Shown here in pieces: positions 36,291 to 48,190 of a DNA stretch of 64,000 nt. The stretch's first letter is position 1. Every line of letters starts with the position of its first letter. Both the position numbers and the translations under genes were made by a program. The stretch comes from Struthio camelus. Lineage: Eukaryota > Chordata > Aves > Struthioniformes > Struthionidae. The notes below the pieces were generated by a model that made no database searches, was not told where the DNA came from, and was given only the letters and a program-made list of their open reading frames with translations. The stretch spans positions 1,735,501 to 1,799,500 of the forward strand of contig NC_090953.1 in assembly GCF_040807025.1 (NCBI RefSeq), written 5' to 3'.

Positions 36291-39100
36291 AGCAGAAAGT
36301 CAAGCCTCCCTTCTGCTAAGATTTTAGGTACATGGCTCAGAAGAGGGGACAACAGCATTATATCCCAAATACTGAAATCCACAGCTGTCACTAGAAAAAG
36401 AGGGTCCTGTCCCATGTCACCAGGGAGAGGATCCTTTGCCCTACAAGACCCAGGAGGCCCTCTTAAACCAGCTTGCAAGTTCCCCTGGTATGTGGCACAT
36501 CAGCTCGGAGGCAGGGACCACGGGTGTCTCAGTAACGCATTTGCGGAGCACCTCGCCGAGGGTCCTAGCCAGCGATGGAGGCTGCTAGCTGCTATGATAA
36601 ATAAATTTAAAAAGCAACAACTGGAGCAGCGCTGTCCTCCAGTTTGTGCGGCGTTACTAGCACTCATTAGCTCGGTTGCTGGATCACATTCTTCTGCTGT
36701 GCAAAGGGACCACAAAGGCATATTATATTCAATGTTAAGTAAACAAACTTTTGAAACTGCCTTTTATTGATTCCATACGACCATCTGGTTTGAAGGAAAA
36801 AGCCCCCTCCTCCTTCCCCCTCCCTGTGAAAATATTCTAAGGTTAGGAACTGGCAGCGACTCAGTATGGTTGAAAACCACCTAGTTTCCTTTGCGGTTAA
36901 CAACACAGGAAAACGTCTAACTTTCAGATAAATGTTGGAGGCTTATTTGGTTCACCCATCTGGTAGCCAGCCTGTTCTGTGAAAATTAAAGATATACATA
37001 TGCAAATATTCAGTCTGCTTCCAAGATCTGAAGAATTTTTATGATGTAACCACAAAAAGAGGTTATTTAATGTTGACAATATGTAGTAGAGCAAAGCACT
37101 ATAATGCTGCATATGGTAATGTAACTTATGAAAATGAAGCCGCAGTGCCCTTACAGAGTAATGAAAAGCAGATTTCACCTTGAAGACTATTTCAACTGTT
37201 TAGCTTGTAATGACTTAAAAAAAACAAAAAAAACATTGGTGTGAAAATATAGCTTGCCACACAGCCACACAAGCCCCAGTGTGTGCGTGGCAGCATCCCG
37301 CTGCGGGATTTCTTTACCGCACAGCCTCGGCCCTTGCAGATGTTTGGGCACCAGAGCGGGTCAGCTCCCAGCGTCACCTGCCCTCGCGTGCATGCAGAAC
37401 ACTGCGACGGACACGCCATCGTCACCAGGCCGCTGCTCGAGGGGTGCATCGCCGCACCAGATCAGAGCGGACAGACCCAGGCGCAGCGTCTGCAATGCAA
37501 CCCAGCTCCGAGGCAGGATTTAGCTCTCTAGTCATATCACAGCCGAGCAGAAAGGAAATCCTGCTGCTTGGTGGGCCTTGGCAGAGGCCCTTCCATGCAC
37601 GCCTGTTCCTACCTGAAAGGCCGGAGATGTCGGCAGGGCACGCTCCAGCGCCGCTCGCGCAGCCCTAGCATGCCTTACGAGGGTGACCGCGCCAGACAGC
37701 GTATGGACAAAGCCTCTTTAAGCATTGCTCATCCCAAAAAATCCTCTAACTGCTAATGCTAAGCATACCAGCTGTTTCGGTCCCCATTTTGCAACCCTGC
37801 CATGGAGGGGACAGCAGCTCATGGTATCACAGGCAAGGATGGGAACACCACGTACATCTGCCCTGGATCTCAAGCTGCTCCCACAGCTGCCTGACTGCTG
37901 CCACTGGATGCTCCCATAAACCTAATGCTTAAATGGAAATGCCCCAAAACAGACTGGTTCTGAAAATTGCCCACGGACAACAAACTCTCCTAGTAAATAA
38001 CAGCACAGGTTGACCTTGCTGCAGCGTGCCAGGAAGAGCACAGTGTTATTTTAGGTCCCTGGTGAGAATCACCATGATTTATTTTCAGCTCCAACAGTCC
38101 AGGCAGGGGGAAAGGAACCGCACAGCGATTCTGGGTCAATACAAGCGCAATGGGATTAGGCAGCCCCATGGGGCCTGAAGAACACCACACTCACCTTGCC
38201 ACATTCCCGGGAGAAGCTGTCAGCCCACAGGAGGCACAGCACGCTCAACAGCTTGAATCCATGGCACAGCTACCAGCTGGTCCACAGCCAGGGTGAGGGT
38301 AGTCTGCAGGGCTTTGTCCTGTCTCCACATGGTGGGGCCACCATCAACTCAGCATCTGCTGCACCATGTCTTACCATCCACATTCCTCCCAACATGCAGA
38401 AACCATGGCTCACTACAACCCACCAGCACAGCTGGAGCAGCAGGACACGAGCCAGAGCCGTGAGGAGCGGTGCCCCATAGCACACTGTTCCCACCGAGCC
38501 ATCCCAGCCTAGGGAAAGGGCCAGCCTTCAGCCTGCAAGCAGGGGTTGAACTTGGACTCATTAAATTCCTGAGGAATCTCATACCTCTTGGCTGAGATAT
38601 CTTAGGATTTAACAGGGCACTGTCTCGATATGAGCCTCTCTGGGTTCAATCTTTTGATCCAGCCTTAAGTGCTCTTACATATGGGTGAGAGGAAGACCTC
38701 CACTGGAGGCCAGACTTGAGTCAGAAGCTGGGCAGCAGGAGAATCTGGCATCTCAAACTGACTGCTCAGAACTGCTGCCCTCTAATCCCGCAGGTGAAAC
38801 ACTGCAAGAGAACAGACGGTAAATACCAACGAAGGGGATTTGTTTCCCAGCCTCTCAGGGAGAGCTTAAAGCACGTCTGCTACAAGACCTGCCCTTGGAT
38901 CAGAAGCAGGTTTAGTGGAGCTTTCAGCAAAGCAGAGCCAGGCAGCAGCTGGGCAGGGTTAGGAGACAAGTCAGGGCTTGGGTTGCAGTTTTAGGCATAT
39001 GTTGGTTAAATGCTGGATGTCCTCCTACTTGAAAGGGGGGGCAATGCCAGACCAGCATTCAGCAAGGAAGCAACATGGGATGCAGGCAGGATCTGCACAG
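36290..39100. other. Unique sequence, no gene seen
   Basis: The part at 37,260-37,700 is moderately CG-rich, with three overlapping open frames on the + strand and no domain. The rest is ordinary. No repeat family was recognised. Confidence 0.45.
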
Positions 39101-39560
39101 CCTTGGCGTCATGAAAACACACTGACAACTGCATTAGCCACACAAAACTGATTATCCCAATGATTCATCAAAAATGTCAACTGAGCTGCAGAGACTTTCA
39201 GCCAAGCTCACTTCCCTGATGCTTCTTTGCACATAGCAATGACTTATTGCTACTGCTAAAATTAATTATGTCCTCCTTCTATAACAAGCACCTTTGTATA
39301 CTATGCAAGCTCTTTACCTGTCATCAGCAGCCTCAGAGAAAGATGTTTGAATTAACAAAATATTACTGTGATCTTCTCCCTGACAGTATGGAAGCAATAA
39401 TATTTAGCGAGTAACTGAGTTTCCTTTAATAATTTAGTAGACTGTAAAAACCTTGATCATCCAGCTGACTCTGAGAACAAAATAGTCAAGCTTTGTGCAT
39501 CCTAAGCTAAGATAAAAACGTGAGCAAACTCTGTAAAGGAAAAAAAGAGGTTTAAAAATA
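39100..39560. promoter_or_regulatory. Enhancer-like AT-rich block
   Basis: TAATTA lies at 39,263-39,268. CCAATGATTCATC, AGCAATGACTTATTG and GCAATAATATTTAG follow one another in unique, stop-rich sequence. A developmental enhancer is a reasonable guess from appearance only. Confidence 0.33.
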
Positions 39561-39599
39561 CATCTTAAAAAGCTAATTAAAAACCCAGCCCACATGCAA

Positions 39600-42500
39600 G
39601 AAAGAGGCTAAGGAAACTGTTCTTTAAAGCAACTGAAGCCACAGGTTTCCAAATATCTGTTTCATCTCCAAGAATAGAAAGGAAGGATCTCAGCAGGCTA
39701 CCCTCCCTCCAGCTCTTCAAAGGAGCACAGAGAAATGTGAAGCTGGAAGATACAAAGGCAAAAGCGCTGTGAGATGAGACTTGCCCAGGCTTTGGCAGAG
39801 CTGTGCTGCAGCTCTGCAGCCTCTCAGGGCGAGGACAGGCTGGCAACGTCCCTCAAGCTGACGCGAGGACGGGTCTCTGCAGACAGCGCTGGGGCCGCGG
39901 TGCACCGGCACTGCTGCACCTCCTGCAGCCAGCCCGGCTGATGGCAGCAGAGCAGACGTGGTGACCCCAGGCACAGCAGCCACAACACTCCTGAAGGACT
40001 CAATGCTAGCATTAAAGGCGTTAAGGTCCCCCCATGCCACTCACTGCCGCTGTGACCTACACAGCCTAGATTAAGGTAGCACAGGATGCGCTTCCATTTC
40101 CTTTTGGGCGAAATAGTATGAAGGGCAAAGGGGCTTAGACAAACAGGGACAAGGACCCAGAGCTGACACATCAGTACGTTACCACCTGTTTGCAACCCCG
40201 TATACACCTGCCAACACAGCTTTGTATTATGCTTCAATACAGGAACACTCAGACTGGCTGTACCCCAAAAGATGCTTCTGCAACACCCACAGGCTCACAG
40301 CAGTCCCTGCCAGAGCCAGTGAGTGAGGAACAGGCCATTTGACCAAAGCAGTACACTCCCTCTGCTTGAGCAGAATTTGAGAGGGGGGCCTGCTTGCTTA
40401 CCAAAAACCAGGCCAGTTCCAGACAAACAAAAGCATTAGCTAGTAAATAATGCATTAGAGTTGCATTACACATTTATGCATCTCTCAGTGCTGTTTTCCA
40501 ACAGCAGCAATCAATGGGAAGCAATAGTCCCCAGAGCCTCAACGCTGTATGGGCATGAGGTCCAAGGCAGAGCACGACAGCACAGCAGAGGGTTTGTACA
40601 CATGGAGCCAGGGGTGTTTTACTGCATGGGAGGCCATCGCAGTAGCTGGGCTGCACAGAGCCGTGCTTATCTACTGCAGCATCAAGTTGATGCAACAGGA
40701 CTTTCAACCAGAGGCACGCAAATGCACAGCTTCAGAGGGCTCAAGTCTGACCACCAGCTCACCGAGGGTTGTCAGGGTCTTGGGGAATTCAGGCTCAATG
40801 TCCTGGAGAGCATCAGGGCTGCGCTGAGCTCAGCACCAGGTGGGTCCTGAGCATGAGCAAGCCCTTCTTCCAGACGTTTTAATCAAAGTCTCCTGTCATC
40901 CTCAGTCACTGTACGATAGAGTGAAGAAACCCCATAACCAAGTAGGCTGTGCTTCTATAAAGACCTCAGGAAAACGGCTATAGTAAAAATGAAGCAACAC
41001 AACAGGCCCCTACCCACCTCTGCCAGTTCCATAGGTAACACACTGGTGATAACAGCAGTGGTAAAGAGACTAGGTCTAGTCATCCCTAAATAAAGCATCA
41101 TTCCAAGGTTATTAACAAAACACATCTGCAAAAAAACCTCCTGTGTGCTCTGGCTGTTACTTTTTCTCCCTGCTCCTCTGTCAGCATACCCAGCCTGTCC
41201 AAACCAATGCAAGGGAATCGAAACATGCACTCACAGCCCTCCCATGCGCTGGGTCCCTGAGTGAGCACGGGCGTCCCAAGGTTTGCAGGAACGGGAGCGA
41301 CCCCCAACCGGAGCCGCAGCGATAGCAAGACATCGAGTGAGGACTTGCGAGTTACAGCAAGATCCTAAGCTTCATACCTGTTTCTCAGTTCTATGGTTAC
41401 TACTCAGCATTAACCATCTTGTACCCTTGGACAAAGTAATCATGCACATAGGAGAAATATTTTCATTGCTGTAAAACACATAGCTGGAGTTTACATGGTT
41501 AGCACGAGCCCAGAAACGCAAGAGTAAAGTGATCGGGGCACATTGTAAGCACACATTACTATCAAGTTTTGCATTTTACCATCTGATGAGCATTAAATTG
41601 GTAAGATGGTTGACACTCCGCAGTTCAGAAAAAAGGGACCTGAGAACTCTGTGCTCACCTTCAGAGAATTCTCAAATCAGATATGCATCTGTGGATCCCA
41701 GAACTCCAACAAGCTACAGACACCGATTGTCTTAATTTTCTGTTGTCATTAAGAGTCTGAGATTCTCCTGGGAACTCCCAGTCATTGAGGCAAATAATTT
41801 GACATGATGCATTTTGAGACTCACTCTTGGAAACTACAGACATTCTCAGCCTTTTGCTCAAGTCTAGTAAAGCATACAGGCTCAGGAACTCAGAAAGCAC
41901 TCTCAGGCAGCTTCGTGGAAGGAAATTTGGAAGAAACATGAAAAACAAGCAAGCAGAAAAACCCTCCGCTCCTCTGACAGGGACAGAACTATTAAAAGAA
42001 CACTTAGACCCCTTAACATAAAGATGCATCAAAGAAAACCAGATGAAAACAGATTTATTTGCCTTGGAGAAATCTTGGCTCTCTGATATGCTGCCTTCTT
42101 TGAAGGCATGTTCACCGTGGATTGAAATGCCTTCAGGCAGGAGAGCTGTTTTGTCTAACATACATATTAGCAGAGGGCATTTTAGAGAGCGCTCTCCAGA
42201 GAGAGACGCCAAGCAGCCCACAACAGCTAGCTTTCCCTTTCATTGTTACGCAGACCAAAAAGCCCCCAAATCCACTATAATGAAAACTAGATTCCTTTTT
42301 AGATAAACATGATATCAATGACAAAAAGATGAACAAAAGCTACCTCAATGCTCAGAGCATCAAATGACTTAAAATCAGACAGACATTCGGACCTGCTAAC
42401 AACGACATACCCTGCCCACTACTCCTTTGACACGTGGGATAAATACCAAATCCACTAGGTATCCTGAGGACTCATGCACAAGCAAATACCTCGGTGACAG

Positions 42501-45500
42501 TCACCACGTTACAGGATAACAGGGTGGATTCAGTCACTGCAACTTGTTTTATTGAAAGAGCAGGAGGTCCCATCCACAGAAAAGATGCCAAGCCTAGTGA
42601 ACATGCCCAGGAGCTTGGGAACATCTGCAAACAGCTGGGCCATCACAGACACTGAGACAACTCCTCCTACCCCCATGCTGAACATCCCCAGCTCCCACGA
42701 CAACCACCACTATCAAAGGCTGAAAGCACCGAGACAGCAAAAGCCCTGAGAAAGTATCCTGATTCAGTGGAAACCAACAGTTTATGATGCTCTGACTTCA
42801 AACAGACAACTTGTTGTTTTGGAACAGCTCTGATCCAAGGGGATATTAATAGAGAGGTTGTACAGGTGCTGCAGGAGCTCTGGGCAAGTGCTGAGCCTGC
42901 CACCCTCCAAACATTAGGACATGTGCTGACAGACCTGATCAGGTCTTCTCCAAGCCCTCAAAGCTGTGTGGGGCAAACTGCACCACGTTAGCTTCACCTC
43001 TCCAAGACTGGCCCTGCTCACCTGGTCTCCCAACCTCCGCCGGGGAAATAAAGAACCAGTACATGATACTTTGAATCAAAACACAAATTAAAAAACAAAA
43101 CCACCCAGCAACAATCACAAGGACGACATTAATGAGGAGGACAGAAAAGAACGCCACCACCACCTCCACAGCCGACTCAGTATTCGGGGCATACCTTACA
43201 CGTGTGCGTGTTTTAGGCTAAAAACAACCAGTAAGGAAACATTCTAAAACCCCAGAAGCCTCGTGTGGGTTTTTCCATGAAAATTAGACATCTCCAAGGA
43301 AGCCATCTGAAATACGCACATGCAAGCCCTTGCATGCCCCTAACCTAAATGTAACACTTATTCAGTCCCCCGACTTTAAAACCCACCTCTGTTTATTCCC
43401 CACCATAAAAGTATGTGGCTGATGGAGCACTGACACACTGAAACATCTGGGACTCATCTCAGCTCTTTTGTTGAGCAGTGAGTCAACAGAAGGTGTGATG
43501 AGAGCCAGATGTTAGGCTATACCAATACATCATAAGTGGAGTGGATTACAATAAGGGGACAAATAAAGAGGAAGGCCTGTGAGAATATGCGGAGCCCCTG
43601 GAGGCCTTTAAAACTGATTTTAAAAACCCATTTCCCTAGATTCAGAAGGAATTTTATAGAGTAGAAGCAGCATAAAGCTGGATGTTTGTTGCAAGGCCAG
43701 GCGACACAGAGCCTGGACTTCAGGCAGGAATAAACCCCCTTATTTCCTGAAACGGGTAACATTTGCCAGTACCCAATCCTAGCTGTAACAGATTCCTGGT
43801 GCTCTAATTATAGACAGCACTCAACTTCAGCAGGAGGAGCTTTCTATAATGAAAAACAGGGAATACCATTGATAAGACCATGGTATATCAGACAGTCATT
43901 GACTGTTGACTGGCACTGGGGTCAGGATTTGCCTGCTTGCAAACCAGAAGGGAGACAGTCTGTCAGCAAGCATTACGAAGGGAAATTTTCACCTGCATGA
44001 GTGTTGCCATGGCTTTTGTGCCAAAAAAGCTCCCCCCACTCCCCCGATTGCAAACCACCTAGGGAGGTGCAGCGCCCCACGCTTCCAGAAGCACCCGAGG
44101 GCTCCAAGACCCAGCCGTGATGCTGCGTCCCCACCTGCCATCCCTCCCATTCCGTCCCTCCATCCTGGAGCTGGCAGCTTGCACACTGCCTGCATTTCCA
44201 CAAAAGCCCTGGCCTGGCTCCATGGAAGCACTTCATACCCTCCCTGTGTCACAGAAACCCAGCAGAATTGCCTGCAAGAGGAAATAAAATTAAGCTTAGT
44301 TTTAATTGGGATGAAAATTACAGGATTACAGGAAACCACAGAGCAATTCCATTAGTTTGAGATCACCAGCAGCAACAGTCTCCACCACAGGCAGGGAGCT
44401 GGAGGCAAGAATCCGTCCCTAGTCAGTAACGTAATTGCGCAGACCCTGTTGGCACATGGGCACATCCATATGGCACGGCCTCCGACTTTCCACTTGGAGA
44501 AGCCTTTGCAAAGCCAAGCACACGCAAGACGCAGAACAGGCCTAAGAGGGGTCCAGCACAGGCAGCCCAAGCAAAACTTGGCCAGAGGCACTAGGAGGCA
44601 CTGCTTCGCAGTGCTTTAATATCCAACATTTGTCCTTTTTCTTGCTAAATCCCTTCAAATAAGTTTAGACAGGTTACAAGAAAGCTTTCATCTTTGAACA
44701 TCCTAGGAATATCTGCAATTTCTGCCAGTAGCATCTTTCAGAAACTAATGTGACATTGTCCTACTTAATTCCCATGTGCCTGAAATCCTGTGGTTCAGAG
44801 CTCTATGGTTTAAGGGTTGAACAGTTTGTATTTCTCCCACACTGGACTCAGGGGAGAGGGTGAAGCTTTCTTACCATCACGGGGTGCAAAAGCAAATGTC
44901 TACACCGAGATGGGGTTGCTGCTCCAGCAACACAAGGGCTGTGCAGGAGCAGGACCCGAGGTGACAGGAGAGGATGGACTCAAACAGTGGCATCACAAGA
45001 GCCGTCATCTCCTCCAGCCTGCTGCAGCCCAGCAAAGGGCCTCAAGCAGCACATGCTCCTCCAGGCTGGCACTACCCCACACTGTCTCCACAGCAGATTG
45101 CTGACATGAAGGCCACAGCCTGGCCTTTCAAGTTGCATGCGGTAACTCAAGGTTTGAGTATGACCTGCTGTTTGCTCTGCTCTGTTTTTCTCTTTACCAG
45201 AAATAAGCTCTGTAAATCAAACCAGCCAGCTCGGAGAGCAATTTCTACAAAGCCCAACACTCAGAGGGTCTTCTGCAGCTCAGCTCTGGGCAAGATTTGC
45301 TGCCCGACCGCTAGCCCTCCTATCTCCAGCCCCCAACCTTATAGAGGTGATCTCTGTCCCAGATCAGCCCTCCAGCTCCCCCTCCACAACAGAGGCCATC
45401 AAGCACTGTTTTATTCTGGAAGTCCTCTGGGTCTTGCAGGGAGAAGTCAGCAGACACCACCCAGAGAGCTGTGCTCCCACACCCTGTTGCCCATACCATG

Positions 45501-46750
45501 TCCAGGCAACCCTCCACACCAGGGGACAAGGCAGGACACCCCTCATTCCCCGCACTTCCCTTCCACCCAGCTTGTCTCTGTCATCCCCAGAGGAAGACAA
45601 AGAAACTCGTTTAAGGAGGCAAATGGAATTTTTGTTTACGGCTTGAATCCACTCTTTCCTGTGCCTCATCCAAGAGATAATTTCAAATGGAATAGAACAT
45701 TACCACAGGATGATGTTTTCCTGTTGCTACATGAACACTGAGGCTAAATCAAAACATTTATCGGAAGTAGATGCTGCAGCAAAAGTGAGATGTTCTTGTA
45801 AAAAAAGAGGAGACATTTGTTCAATGACAGTCTCCTGTTCCAAGGGCTTTCTTCCTACTCCACCAGATGACTGCACAAATAAAAGCAGAGCAGCACATTA
45901 AAATATAGCAGGATTTTGTTTTGTTTTCCTCTAGCTTTGTGCCGAACAGTTGCTCAACACACTGAAATTGAAAAATTGCATTCTCATTAGCTGAGGCACT
46001 AGAGGATTGATTATTTTCTCCTGTGCTCCCACCAATCCAAAACCAGTCGCTCATTAAAAACCCTACAAAACCCAGCAGCCCATTAAAGTTTACTGCCAGG
46101 TTCAGAAGAAGCTAGTCTCTTCAGCAAGGATTTATTGTAGGTGTTGAAGGTCTGTTCTGACAAGGTGCCAGGTACCTCCAGGGAGTTGTTGAGCACCTTT
46201 AACCCCCACCGACTAGAGCAGGAATTAAGGAGCTCTCAGTGCTCTGACAGCTACCCGGAGGCAATTAGCATCATATCTGCATGCTGCGACAGCCCCATGG
46301 GGCCTCAACAGACAGCGGTCTGTGATCAATCACTGCACAGCTCCCGGGCTGGTTTGCTGGGCTGGGTGTGCTCCTGATGAGCACCCAGGCCAGCAGGCAC
46401 CCTCCATGGGGGAAAAAACCAAAACCCTCTAGCATAAGGCAGAGCACAGTGATGAACTTACAGGTCAGGAGCTGCCTGGTAAATTAAACCCAAAAGAGCA
46501 CATCAAGGGGGTCATCATAAAATTACACTTCATTTCCGTCCATGCTTATACAGCTCACAGGGGGATTTCAATAAGGGATGCCAAAGAAAAAGATAGCTTG
46601 TTACTGAAGAAAAAAATAATTTAATCAAGTTCACTGGAATTAAGTTGTGTGCTACACCTCCTTGCAACAGCCCCACCTGACACCTATTTGCAACAGCACC
46701 ACTTCTCCTCTGGGTCACAGGAAGCTTCCTGCATGGATGAAGCAGTTACT
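39600..46750. other. Long unique stretch, no gene seen
   Basis: No gene, RNA, tandem repeat or recognisable transposon was found. A minus-strand frame of 186 codons at 41,661-42,221 is long for its composition. However, + strand frames overlap it, the predicted peptide has no recognisable domain, and no fitting splice sites stand out, so it is not called. The part at 41,380-41,560 is a small AT-rich block. Confidence 0.45.
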
Positions 46751-46759
46751 GCACCCACT

Positions 46760-47160
46760 GCACAGGTGCACTTAGATCCTTTATTAGCAAACATCACACA
46801 AGTAGCACCATCATTTTAACAGCACTAAACCCAACTTCAACCTGATAAGCACTAACTTGGTTTCCCCCCCCCCCACCTCCACCCCGAGGGCCTTGAAACC
46901 CATGGCTGGCTAAATTCAGGCAAGTCAGAAGAACCCCCATATCCCCACTTTTCCGCTATGCAGCCCAACAGCAAACCAGCACTGCAGGAACAAGCAGAAG
47001 GAGGAAACAGGATGGGATGGGATGGGATGGGATGTGCCCCAAACCAGCCCCGCTGCAGGGCCCGAGGACCCGCTCGTCCTCTCGCAGCTCGCCCCGAGGG
47101 GAAGGGGGATCCCGGGCCCCGGCCGCTCACCTGCCTCCTCCGGCCACCACCGCCGCCTCT
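46760..47160 (-). ncRNA. Candidate short two-exon leftward transcript
   Basis: On the minus strand, a TATA box at 47,192-47,185 would start transcription near 47,160. A splice donor GCAG/GTGAGC gives an exon end at 47,131. A pyrimidine-rich acceptor ending in CTGCAG gives a second exon start at 46,981. AATAAA at 46,785-46,780 could end the RNA near 46,760. The product would be about 250 nt, with only a 30-codon frame that crosses an 11-base homopolymer, so non-coding is more likely. It could equally be the first exon of a longer gene whose other exons lie further left. No expression evidence is available. Confidence 0.25.
47011..47035 (+). repeat. GATGG pentamer repeat
   Basis: Four GATGG units followed by GATGT. 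This is a second five-base tandem repeat, about 230 bases left of the long pentamer array, and it falls within the putative intron of the leftward transcript. Confidence 0.9.
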
Positions 47161-47195
47161 GGCCCGGCCCGGCCCGGCCGCCGCCTTTTTATGGG
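47160..47195 (-). promoter_or_regulatory. Candidate TATA promoter facing left
   Basis: Read on the minus strand, CCCATAAAAAGGCGG places ATAAAAAG at 47,192-47,185 inside a CpG island. A start 25-30 bases downstream (near 47,160) is followed 30 bases later by a good splice donor at 47,131. The combination of island, TATA box and close donor is more than any other site in the window offers, but it is inferred from sequence only. Confidence 0.35.
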
Positions 47196-47249
47196 CCGCC
47201 CGGGCCGGGGCGCAGGCGCCCGCTGAGCCCCCGCTGCGCCCCCGCGCGC

Positions 47250-47264
47250 CCGGCAGGGGGCGGC
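47250..47264 (+). promoter_or_regulatory. CTCF-like motif
   Basis: CCGGCAGGGGGCGGC matches the core of the vertebrate CTCF motif (CCNNNAGGGGGCGC) well. It lies one base before the first unit of the pentamer array and about 60 bases upstream of the leftward TATA box. It could insulate the array from the promoter. Binding was not tested. Confidence 0.4.
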
Positions 47265-47311
47265 AGTGACCGAACCGAACCGAACCGGGCCGGGCCGGGC
47301 TACCCCGTGCC

Positions 47312-47329
47312 GGGCGGGGCCGGGCTGGG
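47312..47329 (+). other. G-quadruplex motif
   Basis: Four G runs (47,312-47,314, 47,316-47,319, 47,322-47,324 and 47,327-47,329) are separated by loops of one or two bases, which meets the standard quadruplex pattern. It sits at the left edge of the array, upstream of the leftward TATA box. Confidence 0.6.
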
Positions 47330-47730
47330 TCATACCGAGCTGCCCCAGGCTGGGCTGAGCCGAGCCGAACCAGGCTGAGCCGAGCCAGGCTGAGCTGAGC
47401 CGAGTCAGGCTGAGCTGAGCCAAACCAGGCTGAGCCGAGCCGAACCAGTCTGAACCGAGCCGAGCCAGGCTGAGCTGAGCTGAACCAGGCTGAGCCGAGC
47501 CGAGCCAGGCTGAGCTGAGCCGAGCCAGGCTGCACCGAGTCAGGCTGAGCTGAGCCGAGCCAGGCTGAGCCGAGCCGAACCAGTCTGAACCGAGCCGAGC
47601 CAGGCTGAGCTGAGCCGAACCAGGCTGAGCTGAGCCGAACCAGGCTGAGCTGAGCCGAACCAGGCTGCACCGAGTCAGGCTGAGCTGAGCCGAGCCAGGC
47701 TGAGCCGAGCCGAACCAGTCTGAGCTGAGC

Positions 47731-48190
47731 CGAGCCAGGCTGAGCTGAGCCGAACGAGGCTGCACGGAGTCAGGCTGAGCTGAGCCGAGCCAGGCTGAGC
47801 TGAGCCAAGCCAGGCTGAGCTGAGCTGAACCAGGCTGCACCGAGTCAGGCTGAGCTGAGCCGAGTCAGGCTGCACGGAGTCAGGCTGAGCTGAGCTGAGC
47901 CAGTCTGAGCTGAGCCAAACCAGGCTGAGCTGAGCCGACCCAGGCTGAGCCGAGCCAGGCTGAGCTGAGCCGAGCCAGGCTGAGCTGAGCCGAACGAGGC
48001 TGCACGGAGTCAGGCTGAGCTGAGCCGAGCCAGGCTGAGCTGAGCTGAACCAGGCTGCACCGAGTCAGACTGAGCTGAGCCGAGTCAGGCTGCACGGAGT
48101 CAGGCTGAGCTGAGCTGAGCCAGTCTGAGCTGAGCCAAACCAGGCTGAGCTGAGCCGACCCAGGCTGAGCCGAGCCAGGCTGAGCCGAGC
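47731..48190 (+). repeat. Higher-order duplication inside the array
   Basis: About 47,731-47,970 and 47,971-48,190 are two copies of one block. The rare units GAGGC (47,756; 47,996), GGAGT (47,766; 48,006, and 47,876; 48,096) and CGACC (47,936; 48,156) recur in the same order. The offset is 240 in the left part and 220 in the right, so one 20-base super-unit was lost from copy 2 or gained in copy 1. Confidence 0.8.

Larger units (their letters stand above)
47040..47340. other. CpG island at left edge of minisatellite
   Basis: Very high G+C with GGCCCGGCCC runs and dense CG. It contains the TATA box, splice donor and CTCF-like motif described separately, and merges with the first G-rich pentamers of the array. 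This is the best promoter-like setting in the window. Confidence 0.6.

Noticed and set aside
41661..42221. Open frame of 186 codons on the minus strand in AT-neutral sequence
   Set aside because: This is the longest frame outside G+C-rich DNA, but + strand frames overlap it, no domain is recognisable, and no splice pair bounds it. A protein search would settle it.
38161..46305. The same 16 bases (CAGCCCCATGGGGCCT) at 38,161 and 46,290
   Set aside because: About one identical 16-mer pair is expected by chance in a 64 kb window counting both strands, and the flanks do not match.
46852..47840. Minus-strand frames of 272 and 237 codons with Ser-Ala-Gln-Pro-Gly repeats
   Set aside because: They arise because the reverse complement of the pentamer array has no stop codons. 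Two different frames are open at once, so this is a repeat artefact and not a silk-like or mucin-like protein.
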